Assembly (NCBI RefSeq): GCF_009727055.1
Contig: NC_052353.1
Location: forward strand, 46,746,196 to 46,810,195
From: Benincasa hispida
Lineage: Eukaryota; Streptophyta; Magnoliopsida; Cucurbitales; Cucurbitaceae
Direction of reading: 5' to 3'
DNA length: 64,000 nucleotides
Below the pieces are notes generated by a model. That model saw only the letters and a program-made list of their open reading frames with translations. It had not been told where the DNA came from and ran no database searches. Made by a program: the position numbers and the translations under genes. How positions within the stretch are numbered: the stretch's first letter is position 1; each line of letters starts with the position of its first letter. Positions 47,399-59,872 of the stretch are shown here, piece after piece.

Positions 47399-50130
47399 GT
47401 CAGGAACTTTCAAAGCCAAACGGCTCCTTAGCAGCTTCAACAAGCCGCTACAACATCGGCCTCCATCGTAGGAGTCGATGATACACCTGTTGCTAACTTT
47501 GCCACACCTATAGCTCTTCCGTTAAGAGTGAACACTGACCTGAAATGGATTTCTGAGAATCCTTATCAGTTTGAAAGTCAGAGTCCGTGTATCCAATAAG
47601 GATCAAATCCTTAGATCCATAAAGGAGCATGTAGTTCCTCATTCTCCAAAGATACTTGAGGATGTTTCTTGATTGCGGTCAAGTGACACTGTCTGGATTA
47701 GACTGATACCTATTGACTATCCCCACAGTGTAGCAAATGTCTGGTCTAGTGCACAGCATTCACATCAATAGACTGCCAACGACAGATGCATAGGGGACCC
47801 GTTCTTCATTCCTCAACCTCTTGAGGTGTCTTAGAAACATTTCCTTAGATAATGTAACTCTATGTCTGAAGGAAGTAGGCACCTTTTGGAGTTTTGCATC
47901 GAGTACTTGAGCAAATCTTGTCAATGTACGATGCCTGAGATTAGCGCTTGCACTTGTTCTTCCAATCTTGAAAGATGCTGAATACCAAGAAACAACTGAG
48001 CCTCTCCCAAATCTTTCATTTGGAATTGGTCGTTAGCTAGTTTTATACTAATGTTAGTAGACCTACATCATTCCCAATGATGAGCAGATATCGTCTACAT
48101 ACAACACCTAGGAAAAATACTTAACTGTTGATGAATTTCTTGTAGACACAAGGTCCTCAAACATTTTGTCAAAGTCATACGATTTGATCCCAGTATACGA
48201 AACCGAAGATGATTCCAAGATCGAGACGCCTAGTTACACCATAAATGGATGATTCAGTTTGCGAACTTTGTTGCTCTTGGCCTTGGGCAATGAATCCTCG
48301 AGCTGTACCATATAAATGGTCTCTGAAGATTTACATTTAGGAAGGAAAGTCTTAGACGGTCACATTTCGCCATCATTCATAGTTCATAATAAGCAGCAAT
48401 GGACAGGAGGATGCAGAATAGAACCTTTAACATAGCAACAGGCGAGAAAGTTCCGATAATTGACATCCTCCACCTGGGTTATACCCTTAGCCACAAGTCT
48501 AAGCCATTAGAAAGGTTTGCACACCTTCCTTATCGAACACCCTTTCGCTCTTATACATCCATTTATAACCTATAGGTTTTACCCCTATCAGGTTGATCTA
48601 CATCCTATGATTGAGTTGAAGTACATCAACTCCATCTCAAGATCAATGACTTTTGACCCATTCATCCCGGTCAACATCCCTCATTTCCGTGAGAACCAGA
48701 GATAGCGAATAGGTGGGTTCACAACCCTCCTACTACGTCGAGGTTCCTCAACTCTTGAGGTGGAATTGACCTAACCAGATGAATTGTCATCACAACTCTT
48801 TACTGATTGTTAGCAGGCCCTTCAACAAATCTTGTTGAAGTTTTAGTAGTTTCGTCGACACAAACACTCTGTTTTTCATAGGATCATAAAAGTAACCCCC
48901 TCGTGTACCTTTGGGGTAACCTACAAAGAGCCACAACCTCAAACATGGTTCCAATTTCTTTGGATTAGCCCAAGCACATGTGTGGGGAAACCCCATATGC
49001 GGAAGTGAAGCAAACTAGCTTTACACCCATTCCACAACTCTAAAGGTGTTCTTGCAACACTCTTGAAAGGAACACAGTTGAGAATATACATTGCAGTCTC
49101 CACTGCAAAACCAAAACAAGTCTAGTAAGGAAGCATAACTCATTATTGACCGAAACATGTCTAACAAGGTTCTGTTTCTCCTCTCTGCTACACCATTCTG
49201 CTGAGGTGTACCCGGTGCTGAGAGTTGGGAAACGACTCCATGTTCTATCAAATAGTTCTGGAACACCGAATCCAAAAACTTTCCACCCCGATCTGATCGA
49301 AGTGTCTTAATTCGTCTATCCAATGCGTTTTCAACTTCAGCCTTGAACTTCTAAACTTTTCAAAAGATTCAGACTTTCGTTGCATCAAATAAACATACCT
49401 ATACCAAGAGTAATCATTAATAAAAGTGATGAAATACTCATAGCCTCCCCTGGCTCGCACATTCATCGGACCATAAAGGTCAGAATGCACTAACTCTAGA
49501 GGCTCTTTGGCTCGATAACTTTTCTAGTAAAAGGTCTTTTAGTATCTTACCTTCAACGCAAAATTCGCACACCGGTAAAGAATTTTTCTCTAACTCGCTT
49601 AAAAGTCCATTCTTTACCAACCTCTCAATCTTATTGAGATTGATGTGTCCTAATCGAAGTTGCCAAAGTTTGACATTTTCTTTTGGAGAAATATTTTGTT
49701 GTTTATTTTGAGTTACGACAGTTTTAAGAATCTCTATGTTATGGAGGGAACTCGTTGCTAACGGTCTTAGCATGTACAAGTTTTTTTCCAGTTTTGTTGA
49801 ACATGTCTCAAATCCATATTTATGAGTAAACACTTTTTTCAATTCAAAATTAAGAGTATATTTACACTGTATCAGACATCTTACAGAAATTAAGTTCCGC
49901 TTTAACTCGGGAACTACATAAACATCATTCAAAATGATAAACTTCTTCTATAAAGTCAACTGGAGTCCTCCCACTGCCACAGCTGAGACGACGTGCCCAG
50001 TGCCTACTCACATTGTCATCTCTCCAGCCTCAAGCTGCCATCAGGATCTAATCCTCCTGAAACGAAGAACAAACGTGATCAGTGGCCCCAGAGTCAATAA
50101 TCTAGGCAAAATCATCATTCTCCACTAAAT
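47399..50130 (-). pseudogene. Copia-C pol: protease, integrase, reverse transcriptase, RNase H
   Basis: In order on the minus strand: protease IIDSGATDHVCSSF (about 50060-50106, the preceding Trp changed to a stop); GAG-pre-integrase LWQLRLGHINLNKIERLVK and CEFCVEGK (49480-49932); integrase HSDLYGPMNVRARGGYEYF and INDYS, then RSDRGGKFLDSVFQ and SAPGTPQQNGVAERRNRTLL; linker WLFVGYPKGTRGGYFYDP; reverse transcriptase with catalytic YVDD (48091-48102); and RNase H end GSKDLILIGYTDSDFQ (about 47560-47660). The third integrase acidic residue, usually Glu in RGGE, is Lys here. Several frameshifts are present. The C-terminal end is lost at 47399. Confidence 0.85.
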
Positions 50131-51054
50131 AAGTTTCCAAAAATAGTAAATCATATTTACCTTGTTTTGCCTTGGGCTTAGCTTTCTTCTTCTTCTTGAT
50201 CCAACGAGGACAGTTTCGCTTCCAGTGCCCATTTTGATTACAATGAAACATTCTTCATCGTCAACCGGTGCTAGTCGCCTACCCCATTGCGCGACAGGTT
50301 ATGGGTTAGCAGGTATCTTCCCCTTCCCCTTAACACCATTCTTCTTCTTTCACTTGGAAGTGTTAGAAGTAGAATGTGTAGACTTTGTTCCTGAGGTCAA
50401 ACCCTTATGGAAATTCTTTGATGATGAGGCAATATTTGCCTCACCAACCTTCTTCTCCTTACTTTTCAGCAAGGATTGGAATATCTGCAACTCGTTGAGG
50501 AGAGTTGTAAAGGTATAGTCCACTTTGTTTAGTATCGCATTACTAACAAAGTGTAGGAAGCTATCCGACAACGAATGCAAGATGATGCTAATCTGGCTAC
50601 CCTCAACAATTCATGACCCATTCATCTCCAGCACATTTAAGTGGATCATCATGTTAAGCACATGTTCACGAACAAAAGTGCCTTCCTCCATTTTGGAGTT
50701 GAAGATGCATTTGAGAGCTTCATGCTTGAGCTATCCAAACGATTATCCGAACATCCCTCGCTGGGACTCCATGATCTCACATGCTGAGACCATAGGCCCA
50801 TGCTTCTTGGCTAAAACATCGTTATGACTGGCCGAGATGTAAGCTCGAGCCTTCTCATTCGCTCATGTCCAACGCTCATAAGCCTCTCGAACGTTTTGAG
50901 TGGCGTTTTGGGGTGGAATAGAAGGACACTCCTCCATAAGGAAGAACCATAAATCATCAATGATTAAAATGGTTGTGATCGTGTGTTTCCAACTAGCATA
51001 GTTTTCGCCAGTCAGTTTGTCAGCACTTAATAGAGCTAATGTGGTTGTAGCCAT
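50131..51054 (-). pseudogene. Copia-C gag
   Basis: ATG 51054 begins MATTTLALLSADKLTGENYA, the usual copia gag start, followed by WKHTITTILIIDDLWFFLME and a capsid with HSLSDSFLHFVSNAILNKVD and TFTTLLNELQIFQSLLKSKE. The zinc knuckle near 50205-50250 would read CFHCNQNGHWKRNC but a one-base deletion after the first two codons breaks it. Further frameshifts lie in the capsid. The long leader and primer site lie upstream; pol follows directly. It is closest in this window to copia-E gag, which starts MATATLSL and shares the TLLxELQxxQSLLKSKE segment. Confidence 0.8.
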
Positions 51055-53184
51055 ATTTACGTTGTTGAAAAACGAACAAACTTAATAAGTCTATGCAATA
51101 CCAAATATTACACCAATTTTAGTTTTAGCAAAATAGTTTCTATGTACTCTAAGTGAAACGACATCTATTTCGCAATGATACCCTAGTGAGGTAGGACAAA
51201 CGTCACCGGTGGAGTGTTCAGATGCCCCTTCAATGGGATGAGACACTCTCAACTATTGGGCAGAAACAACTCTTGTAACTGACTCTAACAGTCACCATTT
51301 TTCAGTCTAAAACTGTTAACCTTTAACAATTTCGCATAAATGTAACCCCTCATTTTCGGCTCTAGAGTCTCGCCCTAATGCGCCCACCATAGGGAAAAAT
51401 CAGATTAGGACAAAAGACTAAAGCGACCTTATCCTATACAGAAGATCAGATAAAGAGTCATGCAAAACTGCCATCCTATAGGGGGGACATTCCCAGGGTG
51501 CCTCGAGACGATGCATAAAAACGTTGTCCAACCTTATGAGAGAGATCGTGGGATATGCTGTCGCACGTCCTGCTCCCACTTACTATGAACATTCTCTCCA
51601 TTCACCTTGATATTGACTTACCCAAACACCATCCTTTAGGGGGACACTCCAGGGTGCCACGGGGCCAAGGATAAATCTCACAGTGTGAACATAAAGGGAT
51701 AAACGCAAAGAGGTTTAAATGAAGTATCATATACCCAAGTACCTCCCACTGAATGTTCTACCTAGGGGTTCATTAACTTAGACCATCCGACTACTGATTT
51801 TATGTAAGTCAGTTTAATTTGTTCAAAGACAAGTTTTGTCTTTGAAATTAAACAAGTTCAAGTAGTCTCATTAAACTCTTTAATGAACTGTCCTCAAATT
51901 TGCATGCATGCATCAAATCTATCTAATTCACCTTTCCAGATAGGTTCCCAAGTAAGGGTGTTCTGTTTTCGTCAGCTTAAATACCCCAGCCTAGACAGAA
52001 CCCGCCTTTGACAAAAGGACCCTTATACATAGATTTGCTACATATTTAATCTTTTATTAGTCAATTTAATCCTTTTATATTGATTAAAAGATTAAACCTT
52101 AGGTTGCTAATCTCATTAGAACCATGATCTTAGGTCTATCTCCACCAAGTTTTAAAAATTTTTTAAAACCATGATTCAAGCCTAAGTTCGTATGCATGTC
52201 TTTCTTATTGATTTTAGTTCTAATTTTCCTTATAACACTTATAAAAGAAACAACCAAAACCCATTCACATTGCCATGCATAACTAGGTATTTATAACTCT
52301 TATAAATTTAACCTATGTGTCATGCTTCATGCAATGTCCATTCATTACTATATATAACACTTATATATTTTGTAATGAACTAAGCAAACATGCTTCGATA
52401 CACCCTTATACTATAACAATTAGATGCATGTCTATCCTTAATGCATGCATAAATATAACTCTTATATTATATGATGCATGAGCATGCTTTTATGTAATTT
52501 AAGTCATACAAACTACTATATCATAACATTTACAATATAGAGATGATGCATGACCAATTAATAACATAAGGTGGGATTTCAACTATATGGCATACCATAT
52601 GACATATAATCAAACATACATCCTATGTACATTCACCAAAGACTAATGGATCGAGATGATCAGCCTCAAAACTAGAAATAAAATTCTATCTATTACATAG
52701 ATCCATCGAGCAAACTGGTTCACAGGCGAATCGGTTCACAGGCGAACCGGGTCTTGAACCGCCCAGGCGCAGCCTCCCTGATTATTTAGTAAACTGGCCG
52801 AGTATCCATGATCGTTTAGCTACGATCGAGTGCCATTTACAATGTGATGAAGCATGAGGCACTCAAATCATTTAGCACACTAAATTTAAACACGCAAGTC
52901 TAAACGATCGTTTAGATGACTACATAGCTGTGAAGCACGATCGTGTAGATGATGATAGAGCAGACGCTTAAGTAACATTTACTTCCTCATCGTGTAGTCA
53001 GTGAATAAGGGTGAAGCTTGCTGAGCTACACGATCGTTTAGTGCGCACGCGTTCACGTTGCTACCGATTTTTCCATACTCAACAATCACTTACCCCATCG
53101 TTTACACGATCTGACTAACACTTGGTCGCCTTCATCCTTGAAGTATAGTGCAATTCCTTGCCTTGAAGCCTCATTACGGGCGAC

Positions 53185-54876
53185 TGATGCATTATTTTAT
53201 GTGGTGAAATTATGAAAGGAATTGTGGTGATTGGAATGCGTTGAGCAACAAGTTTTCTCAGCAGAATCCAGGTATAAATTCCACCGAGTTTTCTGGTAAG
53301 TCCAGGGTTGAACTCAGGGACTAGGGAAAACGGTATGCGGTGATAATTTTTAAGAAGACTTTGTGGTAACCAATAAATCAAAGAGTTGTTTTGGGTTGTT
53401 GTTTATTGTATAAAAAGTATGCAGCGGATTTGAGAAAAGATTGATTATGCGATAGATACACTGAGTATGCGGAGGAACAGGTTGAAAAGGCCTTTAGCTA
53501 GCGTTTCTCGGGAATACGTTCAAACTATGCGATCATGCTTCACTCATGCGACAGCAAATCATTTTCCAATGCAAATGTGGTGCTCCTAGTTTTAGGACGC
53601 ATGTGATGAATGCGATAATTTCCATAGAGGCCATTCCTAATTCTCTACTTTTTTCCTATGCAATGATGCAAGATGCACACAACAACAAGTTGATCGCACA
53701 TAATCTTAACCTATCTCTAGGATGCATACGATGCGTTAATAGTAAACAGTGCTTATTTCTACGAGATATATCTTGATTATGTGTTATAATCTGACTCTCC
53801 TGAGCCTAGGTTCTAACCTAACTTTTCAAAGCCTAGATTCTGTCCTTAGACTACCCTCCCGAGTATCTCTAATGGATGAATGATGCATACATAATACAAG
53901 ATAATCGCATAGAGTGAAGATCCCCAGTTATGCTAGCTAAGTGCTTCTGAACCCATTCGACAGATTTAGCTACTCATACATAATAAACAAAGAGTGAACA
54001 GATATAAAGAAGTAAATTCCATTTCTATAGATAAGTTTGAGTATAAAATGACAATGCAAAATGAGGATAGATAGTCTGGTAGTAATCCCTTACTTTCCAA
54101 GGCTTTTACACTATTAACTTTATTCTGTTCAAAAGATATTCCTGCTTCTGCAAGAGTTGGCCCTCTCTATGATCTTGATGCTTCCGAAACTCTTCCAAGT
54201 TCACCGACACGATCTCTTGGCACAATCTCGCTTCTCTTGCTTCTGCCTTAAATAAAAGAAAAACTAAGAACAAGGCTACTTCTAACTATGGAGAAAATTA
54301 TCTAACTGTCGAACTAGACGAACTGAACCCCTTCTCTGAAGGTTGCCTTTGGTATTTATAGAGCTTCGGGGTGAAAGGCTTTTTCTCTCTTATGATTGCA
54401 CTAATGGGATGACATTAATTTTCTGTCTAATGCGTTGAATATTTGTCACCAAAAAGTTGAGTGTACTTGCTACAGTAGTTCGTTAGCGGCTTGTCAACTT
54501 AATTCGGACTCGAACAACATCAGCTTTTTGTCCCATCGTGATTTATTATACTTTTCACCCAGATGCGCCCACCAAGTTACGCCGGCTCTATGCGGCAATC
54601 CTTCTTGAGCAGATATTTGCGAGCACAAATCACCGCAAAGCCTTGTGGTAGCGCTGCGCTCGACCGTTGATTTCTTGTGATCAAATTTTCCGCCTTGCAT
54701 CAACGCATATTCTGCATAAAAATACAAAAGTTAATTGTTTCCATGCGATGAACAAATGAGACCGCAATGACATGAACTTAATGCTTTTTGGACGCAATCT
54801 TATATATTTTATCAATGCAAACCTGCATTGTTTAATAACTTAGTATTGTAATAACATGCATTTCTGCCCGTTATCA
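53185..54876 (-). mobile_element. D1: non-coding TG...CA element, probable solo LTR
   Basis: 1,692 bases, TGATGCATTA...CCGTTATCA, between GCGAC (53180-53184) and GTGAC (54877-54881), a 5-base duplication with one C/T change. The flanks match the uninterrupted copia-E leader near 16988. It shares the end GCATTTCTGCCC, the GTCCAGGGTTGAACTCAGGGA phrase and a minus-strand TATAAATA (54351-54360) with D2 and D3. There are no coding frames of note. Confidence 0.65.
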
Positions 54877-54952
54877 GTGACTCAAACACTTTAAATTATA
54901 GACTCGATAGCAAGTTAATACGCCTAAAAACACAGGGGCCCTTACAATTAAC

Positions 54953-57007
54953 TGGTGACGTAAATTTGGAAGCACAATTATGCGATGCATGTCTTAGGTT
55001 ATGCGTTTGTTCTCATGCATCAATGGTCATGCGTTGGAATGGGAAATATGTGTTAATCTCATATGCAATGACCATGCATTCCTGTCACAAGTTTTCTTGC
55101 GCTCTCGCCAAGTATAACAAGATTGTAAGTTTCTCGGATGATCCGAGGTCGAACTTAGGGGCTTATAGCTAAATGTTATGTGGTAGTGTGTTTGCAACGA
55201 AGAAATAAAAGAATGATGAGGGTTATGGGCTAAGCACTACTCCTACTACAAACTAACAGATAAAGCAATGGAAGTATGATTAAGAGGTAGAGACGCAACA
55301 ACTGTTAACGCGTAGTAAAATGCATGGAAAAATAGATGAAAAGGCAAGGATGTCTTCACTGCAACACTAAGCTTGACCGTAAGGGTAACCCCAGCCAATG
55401 AAAGCTATGCGATCATGCTATACACACTTGACGTAGACGCATGCGATGTATATGCGATAGTGTCGAGAAGCCTATTTCTAAGCCTCTATATTCCCGCTCA
55501 CGTGCTCTCACACATAAGCAAGATGACCGCATACCACCATATCCTACTTAAAGGGTCTCACACATAAGCAAGATGACCGCATACCACCATATCCTATTTA
55601 AAGGGTGCATACACTGTGTAGTAGCAAATGGGGCTTATTCCTAAGTTCTCCATTCTTACCTATGCGATCCAATCCGCTCTCCCAAGCCTTAGATTTTGTT
55701 TTTAGACTACTCTCCCAAGTATGTCTAAATGATGAATGATGCGCTTATAAGACAAGGTAATCGCATAAACCTGGCTGACGTAAGATTATTCCTATCTCTA
55801 GTGAACACTTGCTTACATTGCTTAATACGACCAACCACTTATCCTCCCGAGCAGTTAGTTTCTACTGATTCTACTCATAGACAAGAATTGTGTCCGCTTA
55901 TAGAAAAGCATTGCTACAACTTCACACTAAGCAAATAAGGTTTTCTCACAACACTCGCGTAACGCATACATCCCAGTGGTTTGCTACATGCTTCATATTC
56001 CTATGTCCCATGATTAAGTATGCGATACTCATGCAGTCTTACTTAGTGATACAATGAAAGTAAAGGATACTAAGTAAATGAATATGGAGATGGAATCGAA
56101 GGAAATATAGAAATGCATTGATCATAAAATGTATTAATCTCTTAAGCCAAAATGCAATACAATACAGGGATAGAAGAGATATGGAGGGGCGGATGGAAGC
56201 AATGTCTTGCTTCCATTAGATATGTGTCAAAGCTACCGATGGTACCATGGATGGGTGGTGGAGTAGACTCTCTCGAGCTCTAACTCCGGCGAAGGCTCCG
56301 GTCGTTACTCAAAATGATTGAAGGGATGAAGAACTCTCAAGCTATCTTCTCACGCTTTGTTCGGATCACAAGGATCTACCCTCAGGCAGAAAACCCTGGA
56401 TGCCCTTCAGGCAGGGGACCTTGGATGATTTGAAGTTCTGCTCATCGGCTTCTATTTATAGAGCTTGATAGCCGACAGCATTAATGGACCTGCTCTGAAT
56501 CTGACACTCACGACATGATGGTCGTTTCTGAATCTCTGCTGCTAATGGCGTGGTAGGTGAAATGTCAACATCATCTTTTTTATAATCCCAGTGTATGCGT
56601 TCATGCTTGCATTCCACCAACCTTGCGTTCATCCCTCTATTATGGTTATTACTTTGTAGCTACAATCTCCCTACGATGACGTATGCGATCACCGTATACG
56701 ATTAATGGACGCAATATTCATGTATCGAACGTATGCGTTTGCCTTTGCGATGGAGAGATTCCCCGCATGCGGTCGTCCGTGCGATAGCCTAGCTCCCACG
56801 CATGCGATCGATTCCTACGTTAGCTACAAAAATAAACAATTGAATGCATAATAACGCATAATAGTGGGTTAGCCGAGATTCTTAATGTCGATAGATGCAA
56901 ACTCATTTTCTCATGAATTCTAAGTATAATCGCCGCATCTTCTACTTAACAACCCTCATAATTATAAATAAAAGGCCTATAATGACGTGCATTTCTACCC
57001 ATCATCA
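54953..57007 (-). mobile_element. D2: non-coding TG...CA element, probable solo LTR
   Basis: 2,055 bases, TGGTGACG...CATCATCA, flanked by exact TTAAC duplications (54948-54952 and 57008-57012). It is collinear with D3 along its length: TCCTGTCACAAGTTTTCTTG, TTTCTCGGATGATCCGAGGT, and minus-strand CTATAAATAG-type box at 56451-56460. It is rich in ATGCGAT/TATGCG words. It sits only 71 bases from D1 in the same leader. Confidence 0.7.
55507..55606. repeat. 50-base tandem duplication inside D2
   Basis: Two adjacent 50-base units starting CTCACACATAAGCAAGATGA, identical except for one C/T change near the end. D3 has a single counterpart of this sequence, so the duplication is private to D2. Confidence 0.8.
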
Positions 57008-57171
57008 TTAACTTTGAATGTAAAATAATTAAATAACCAGAGGCATCATCCCATAAACCTCCATTAATCCACAAAACTATTTAACACTTAAACAGAATGC
57101 AGACATGCTTTATCTACCAAGAGTGTAAATGTTATTCTATACAACAATGGATTTGGAATATCAAAAACTGA

Positions 57172-57183
57172 CTCTGATACCAA
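57172..57183 (-). promoter_or_regulatory. Primer binding site of copia-C
   Basis: Minus strand TTGGTATCAGAG follows the LTR end at 57185 with almost no spacer. It matches the initiator-Met tRNA primer site of plant copia elements. Confidence 0.75.
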
Positions 57184-57184
57184 T

Positions 57185-59273
57185 TGAAGGAACTCTTATC
57201 AAAGAGTACCTATGAGCAGAAGCAAGATCGTTCCAAATTTATTATGACAGAAATACAAGCATTCACAAATATACATACACGTTATGCATTTTAGAACAAA
57301 TTACGGCATGCTTTCAACAAATTAAATACAAAGGAACAAAAGACTCACATTTGAAGAACTTTTCCTCTATTTATCTCTCGCTCTGGTCAAGAATAGCACC
57401 TCTCACTGTTGCTGCAACGCCAAGCCAATCGTTTACCAAATCTCATTGTCGCTCAGCAAACGAACAGTATTCTACACAAACAAGCAGTAATTTGGACACT
57501 ACCACTCATTGACCTTGGTATTCTCGGAGTGAGAATCCAGGAGGTGTGGGCTCTGTTGGATTTGGTAGAGGGAAAAAGGAAACACGATCGTATTCAACGA
57601 CCAAGCAAGTGGGAGAGTTTAGAGTCTATCATATAGACTGGTGCTTGATCATTTAGTAAAAGGTACACGATCGTTTAGGAAACAGGTTTGATCATTAAGT
57701 AAATCTTGCTCAGGCGCGCAATCGTTTAGTAAAAGCTATACGATCGTTTAGGTAGATGCGTGTGTACACAATCATTTAAACAACACGTTGAGCTGTCATG
57801 TAGGCTTTCGTTAGCTAAATGATATGCAATTATCAAGCAATACAACGATTCTCTTGCAAAATGAAAACATTTTTCATTTTATCCTTTCAGTTATGAAAAT
57901 TGAATGCAACCTCCCACTTTGACGCACGATTATGGAAAAAACAGCCAACAATTATCTTATAATTGTTTTAATTACAAATAAATATAATAACTAACTTATC
58001 ATATTATATTTATAACCTATAGTTTTAATATCACATCATATACAACACTTAAACCATAGTCTTTTTCTCCTTTACTTGATATAAATTATATTTATATCCT
58101 TTTTCTTCAATTAATGTATCTCATACATCATGTCAACTATATCATATATAATTGAACTAGTTTAATCATATCATATATAATCAAACTTCCTCTTGTCAAT
58201 TTGAATACTTCAAACTGACCCAAAAACTGATTCTCAACTTGAATCCATTGAGCTACCAAGGGGACTTTATGGACCTGTAGTTTAAAGGTCCAACAGTACG
58301 TGAATAGCTAATTAAACTCTTTAGCCACGAGATCCACCATCTGTTAACTGCCGAGCACTCCACTAAAGACCGACAGCTGCACTCTTCTCACCACAGATAT
58401 ATTTCTGTGTCCATCGGATATAACCAGTCAATAGTACGATAACCCTTCAATGATGCTCGTAAGTACAGCTGGGCCAACTTACCGTTTTGCCCCTGTAGTT
58501 ACATCTAACTCCTTAAGTACTACTGGCCCTTCTAATGAACAATACATCATAGTCCTACTATGAGTGGACACCTCTCAGGCCATGAGAAGGTGTGTGGCAC
58601 TACATCGTTCAAGCCTTGGAATTAGCCCTTAAGGGAGCAATCTATCTACTTACACCTATTTCGGGGAAGGAGTGAATTCCATCTTGTGTAGCTGAGTTTC
58701 CATCTCCCCAATCAGACGAATCCACAAAGTGGTAGTTTTGAGTCGGCAATCTGGCCTCTTGTACCATGCAAATCAAAGGATCGCCCTCAAAGGTAGAAGT
58801 TCCCAACTCACTCAGGATTAAGGTCATTTTACCTATGGTCATCCTAGTGACAACACTTCGTGGTCCAATCTTATACAAACTCCTTTGTATAGGACACCTT
58901 CACTCGCATGTCTCCACATGAATGATCGAGATTAGACCATCTGTAGCAGGTTACAACACTTATAACTATCCATAAAGCGGGTGCATCTGTAGTGTCACTA
59001 GGATAAAGTTTCCCTCCTATATCCATATACTACAAACCATTTTAGTTATCATTTAAGGCATGATCAACCTATATGCCTCCACATACATACTTAAGTTACA
59101 ACGACAACTGGAGATCTTAGCTTATTAGTTTGTGGTAAAGCAAATAAAACATCTCATGTTTCATAGACAACAATGAAGAAAATATCATATATTATTATAT
59201 CATAAGCATTTGTTCAATACAAGTGTTTACAAACTACAGTACCTAACGAGAGTTTAGGGTATCAACCCCAACA
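57185..59273 (-). repeat. Copia-C 5' LTR
   Basis: 2,089 bases with plus-strand ends TGAAGGAACTC and CAACCCCAACA. It includes the GATCGTTTAG cluster at about 57590-57830, 405-645 bases from the leader-side end. It pairs with 42674-44761. Confidence 0.78.
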
Positions 59274-59872
59274 CCCAACTCCCCAATTAAATGAATCCCC
59301 AAAATGTTAGGCTTATTGAGTCGGAAATTTAACCACTCTCACCCATACAAATCAAAGGATCGCCTTCATAGGCAGGAGTTCACAATTCACTCAAGATTCA
59401 GGTCATTTCACCTATGGTCATCTTGGTGAAATGTAAGTCTCTATTATGAACGACATTATATAACGAGACTAGTAATTTCATGGTCTGGACTTATACAAAT
59501 TCCTTTGCATAGAACTCCCCCGTTCACATGTCTTCACATGAATGATCAGGATTAGATCATTTGTAGCACTTTACAACAATTGTAACATCTACAAAGTGGG
59601 TTGTATCCGTAGTTTCACTAGGATAAGGTATACAGTCTTATCCATCTATTACAGACCATTTAGGTTATCACTTAAACATGATCCACCTGTATGTCTCTAC
59701 ATACATGTTTAAGCTACATATGATAACCTTAGATGTTAGTTTATTGGTTTGTGGGTTTAATGCTACTAAATGTCAAATAAAACATCTCATATTTTATTAA
59801 ATAAATAAAATATTTGTACAATACAATTATAAACTACAAGACCCTACGAGATTTGAGACATCAACCCCAACA

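Larger units (their letters stand above)
51055..57172 (-). other. Leader of copia-C, with D1 and D2 inserted
   Basis: Without the two inserts the leader is about 2.4 kb. It shares ordered blocks with the copia-E leader, such as minus-strand TAGGCTGGGGTATTTAAGC (about 51974-51992), and a motif cluster at 52795-53110 with the 18-base perfect palindrome TCTAAACGATCGTTTAGA (52899-52916). I see no gene in it. Confidence 0.62.
42674..59273 (-). mobile_element. Copia-C, near full-length but decayed
   Basis: It has both LTRs (57185-59273 as 5', 42674-44761 as 3'), primer site, leader, gag and pol in the expected order on the minus strand. The flanks CCCAG (42669-42673) and CCCAA (59274-59278) are a 5-base target duplication with one change inside LTR-B. 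Later events inside it are D1 and D2 in the leader, and an inverted LTR-leader piece at 44762-47398 between pol and the 3' LTR. Gag and pol carry frameshifts and stops. Confidence 0.78.
41247..59872 (-). mobile_element. Solo LTR-B inserted in copia-A, itself split by copia-C
   Basis: LTR ends TGAAAGAACC (41247) and CAACCCCAACA (59872) are flanked by the exact 5-base duplication AAAAG (41242-41246 and 59873-59877). The LTR material is 41247-42673 plus 59274-59872, about 2.0 kb; the rest is copia-C. Removing everything between the duplications rejoins copia-A pol in the expected domain order. With no internal region of its own, it is a solo LTR. The part 41760-42180 is strongly AT-rich with many ATATAT runs. 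Confidence 0.8.
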
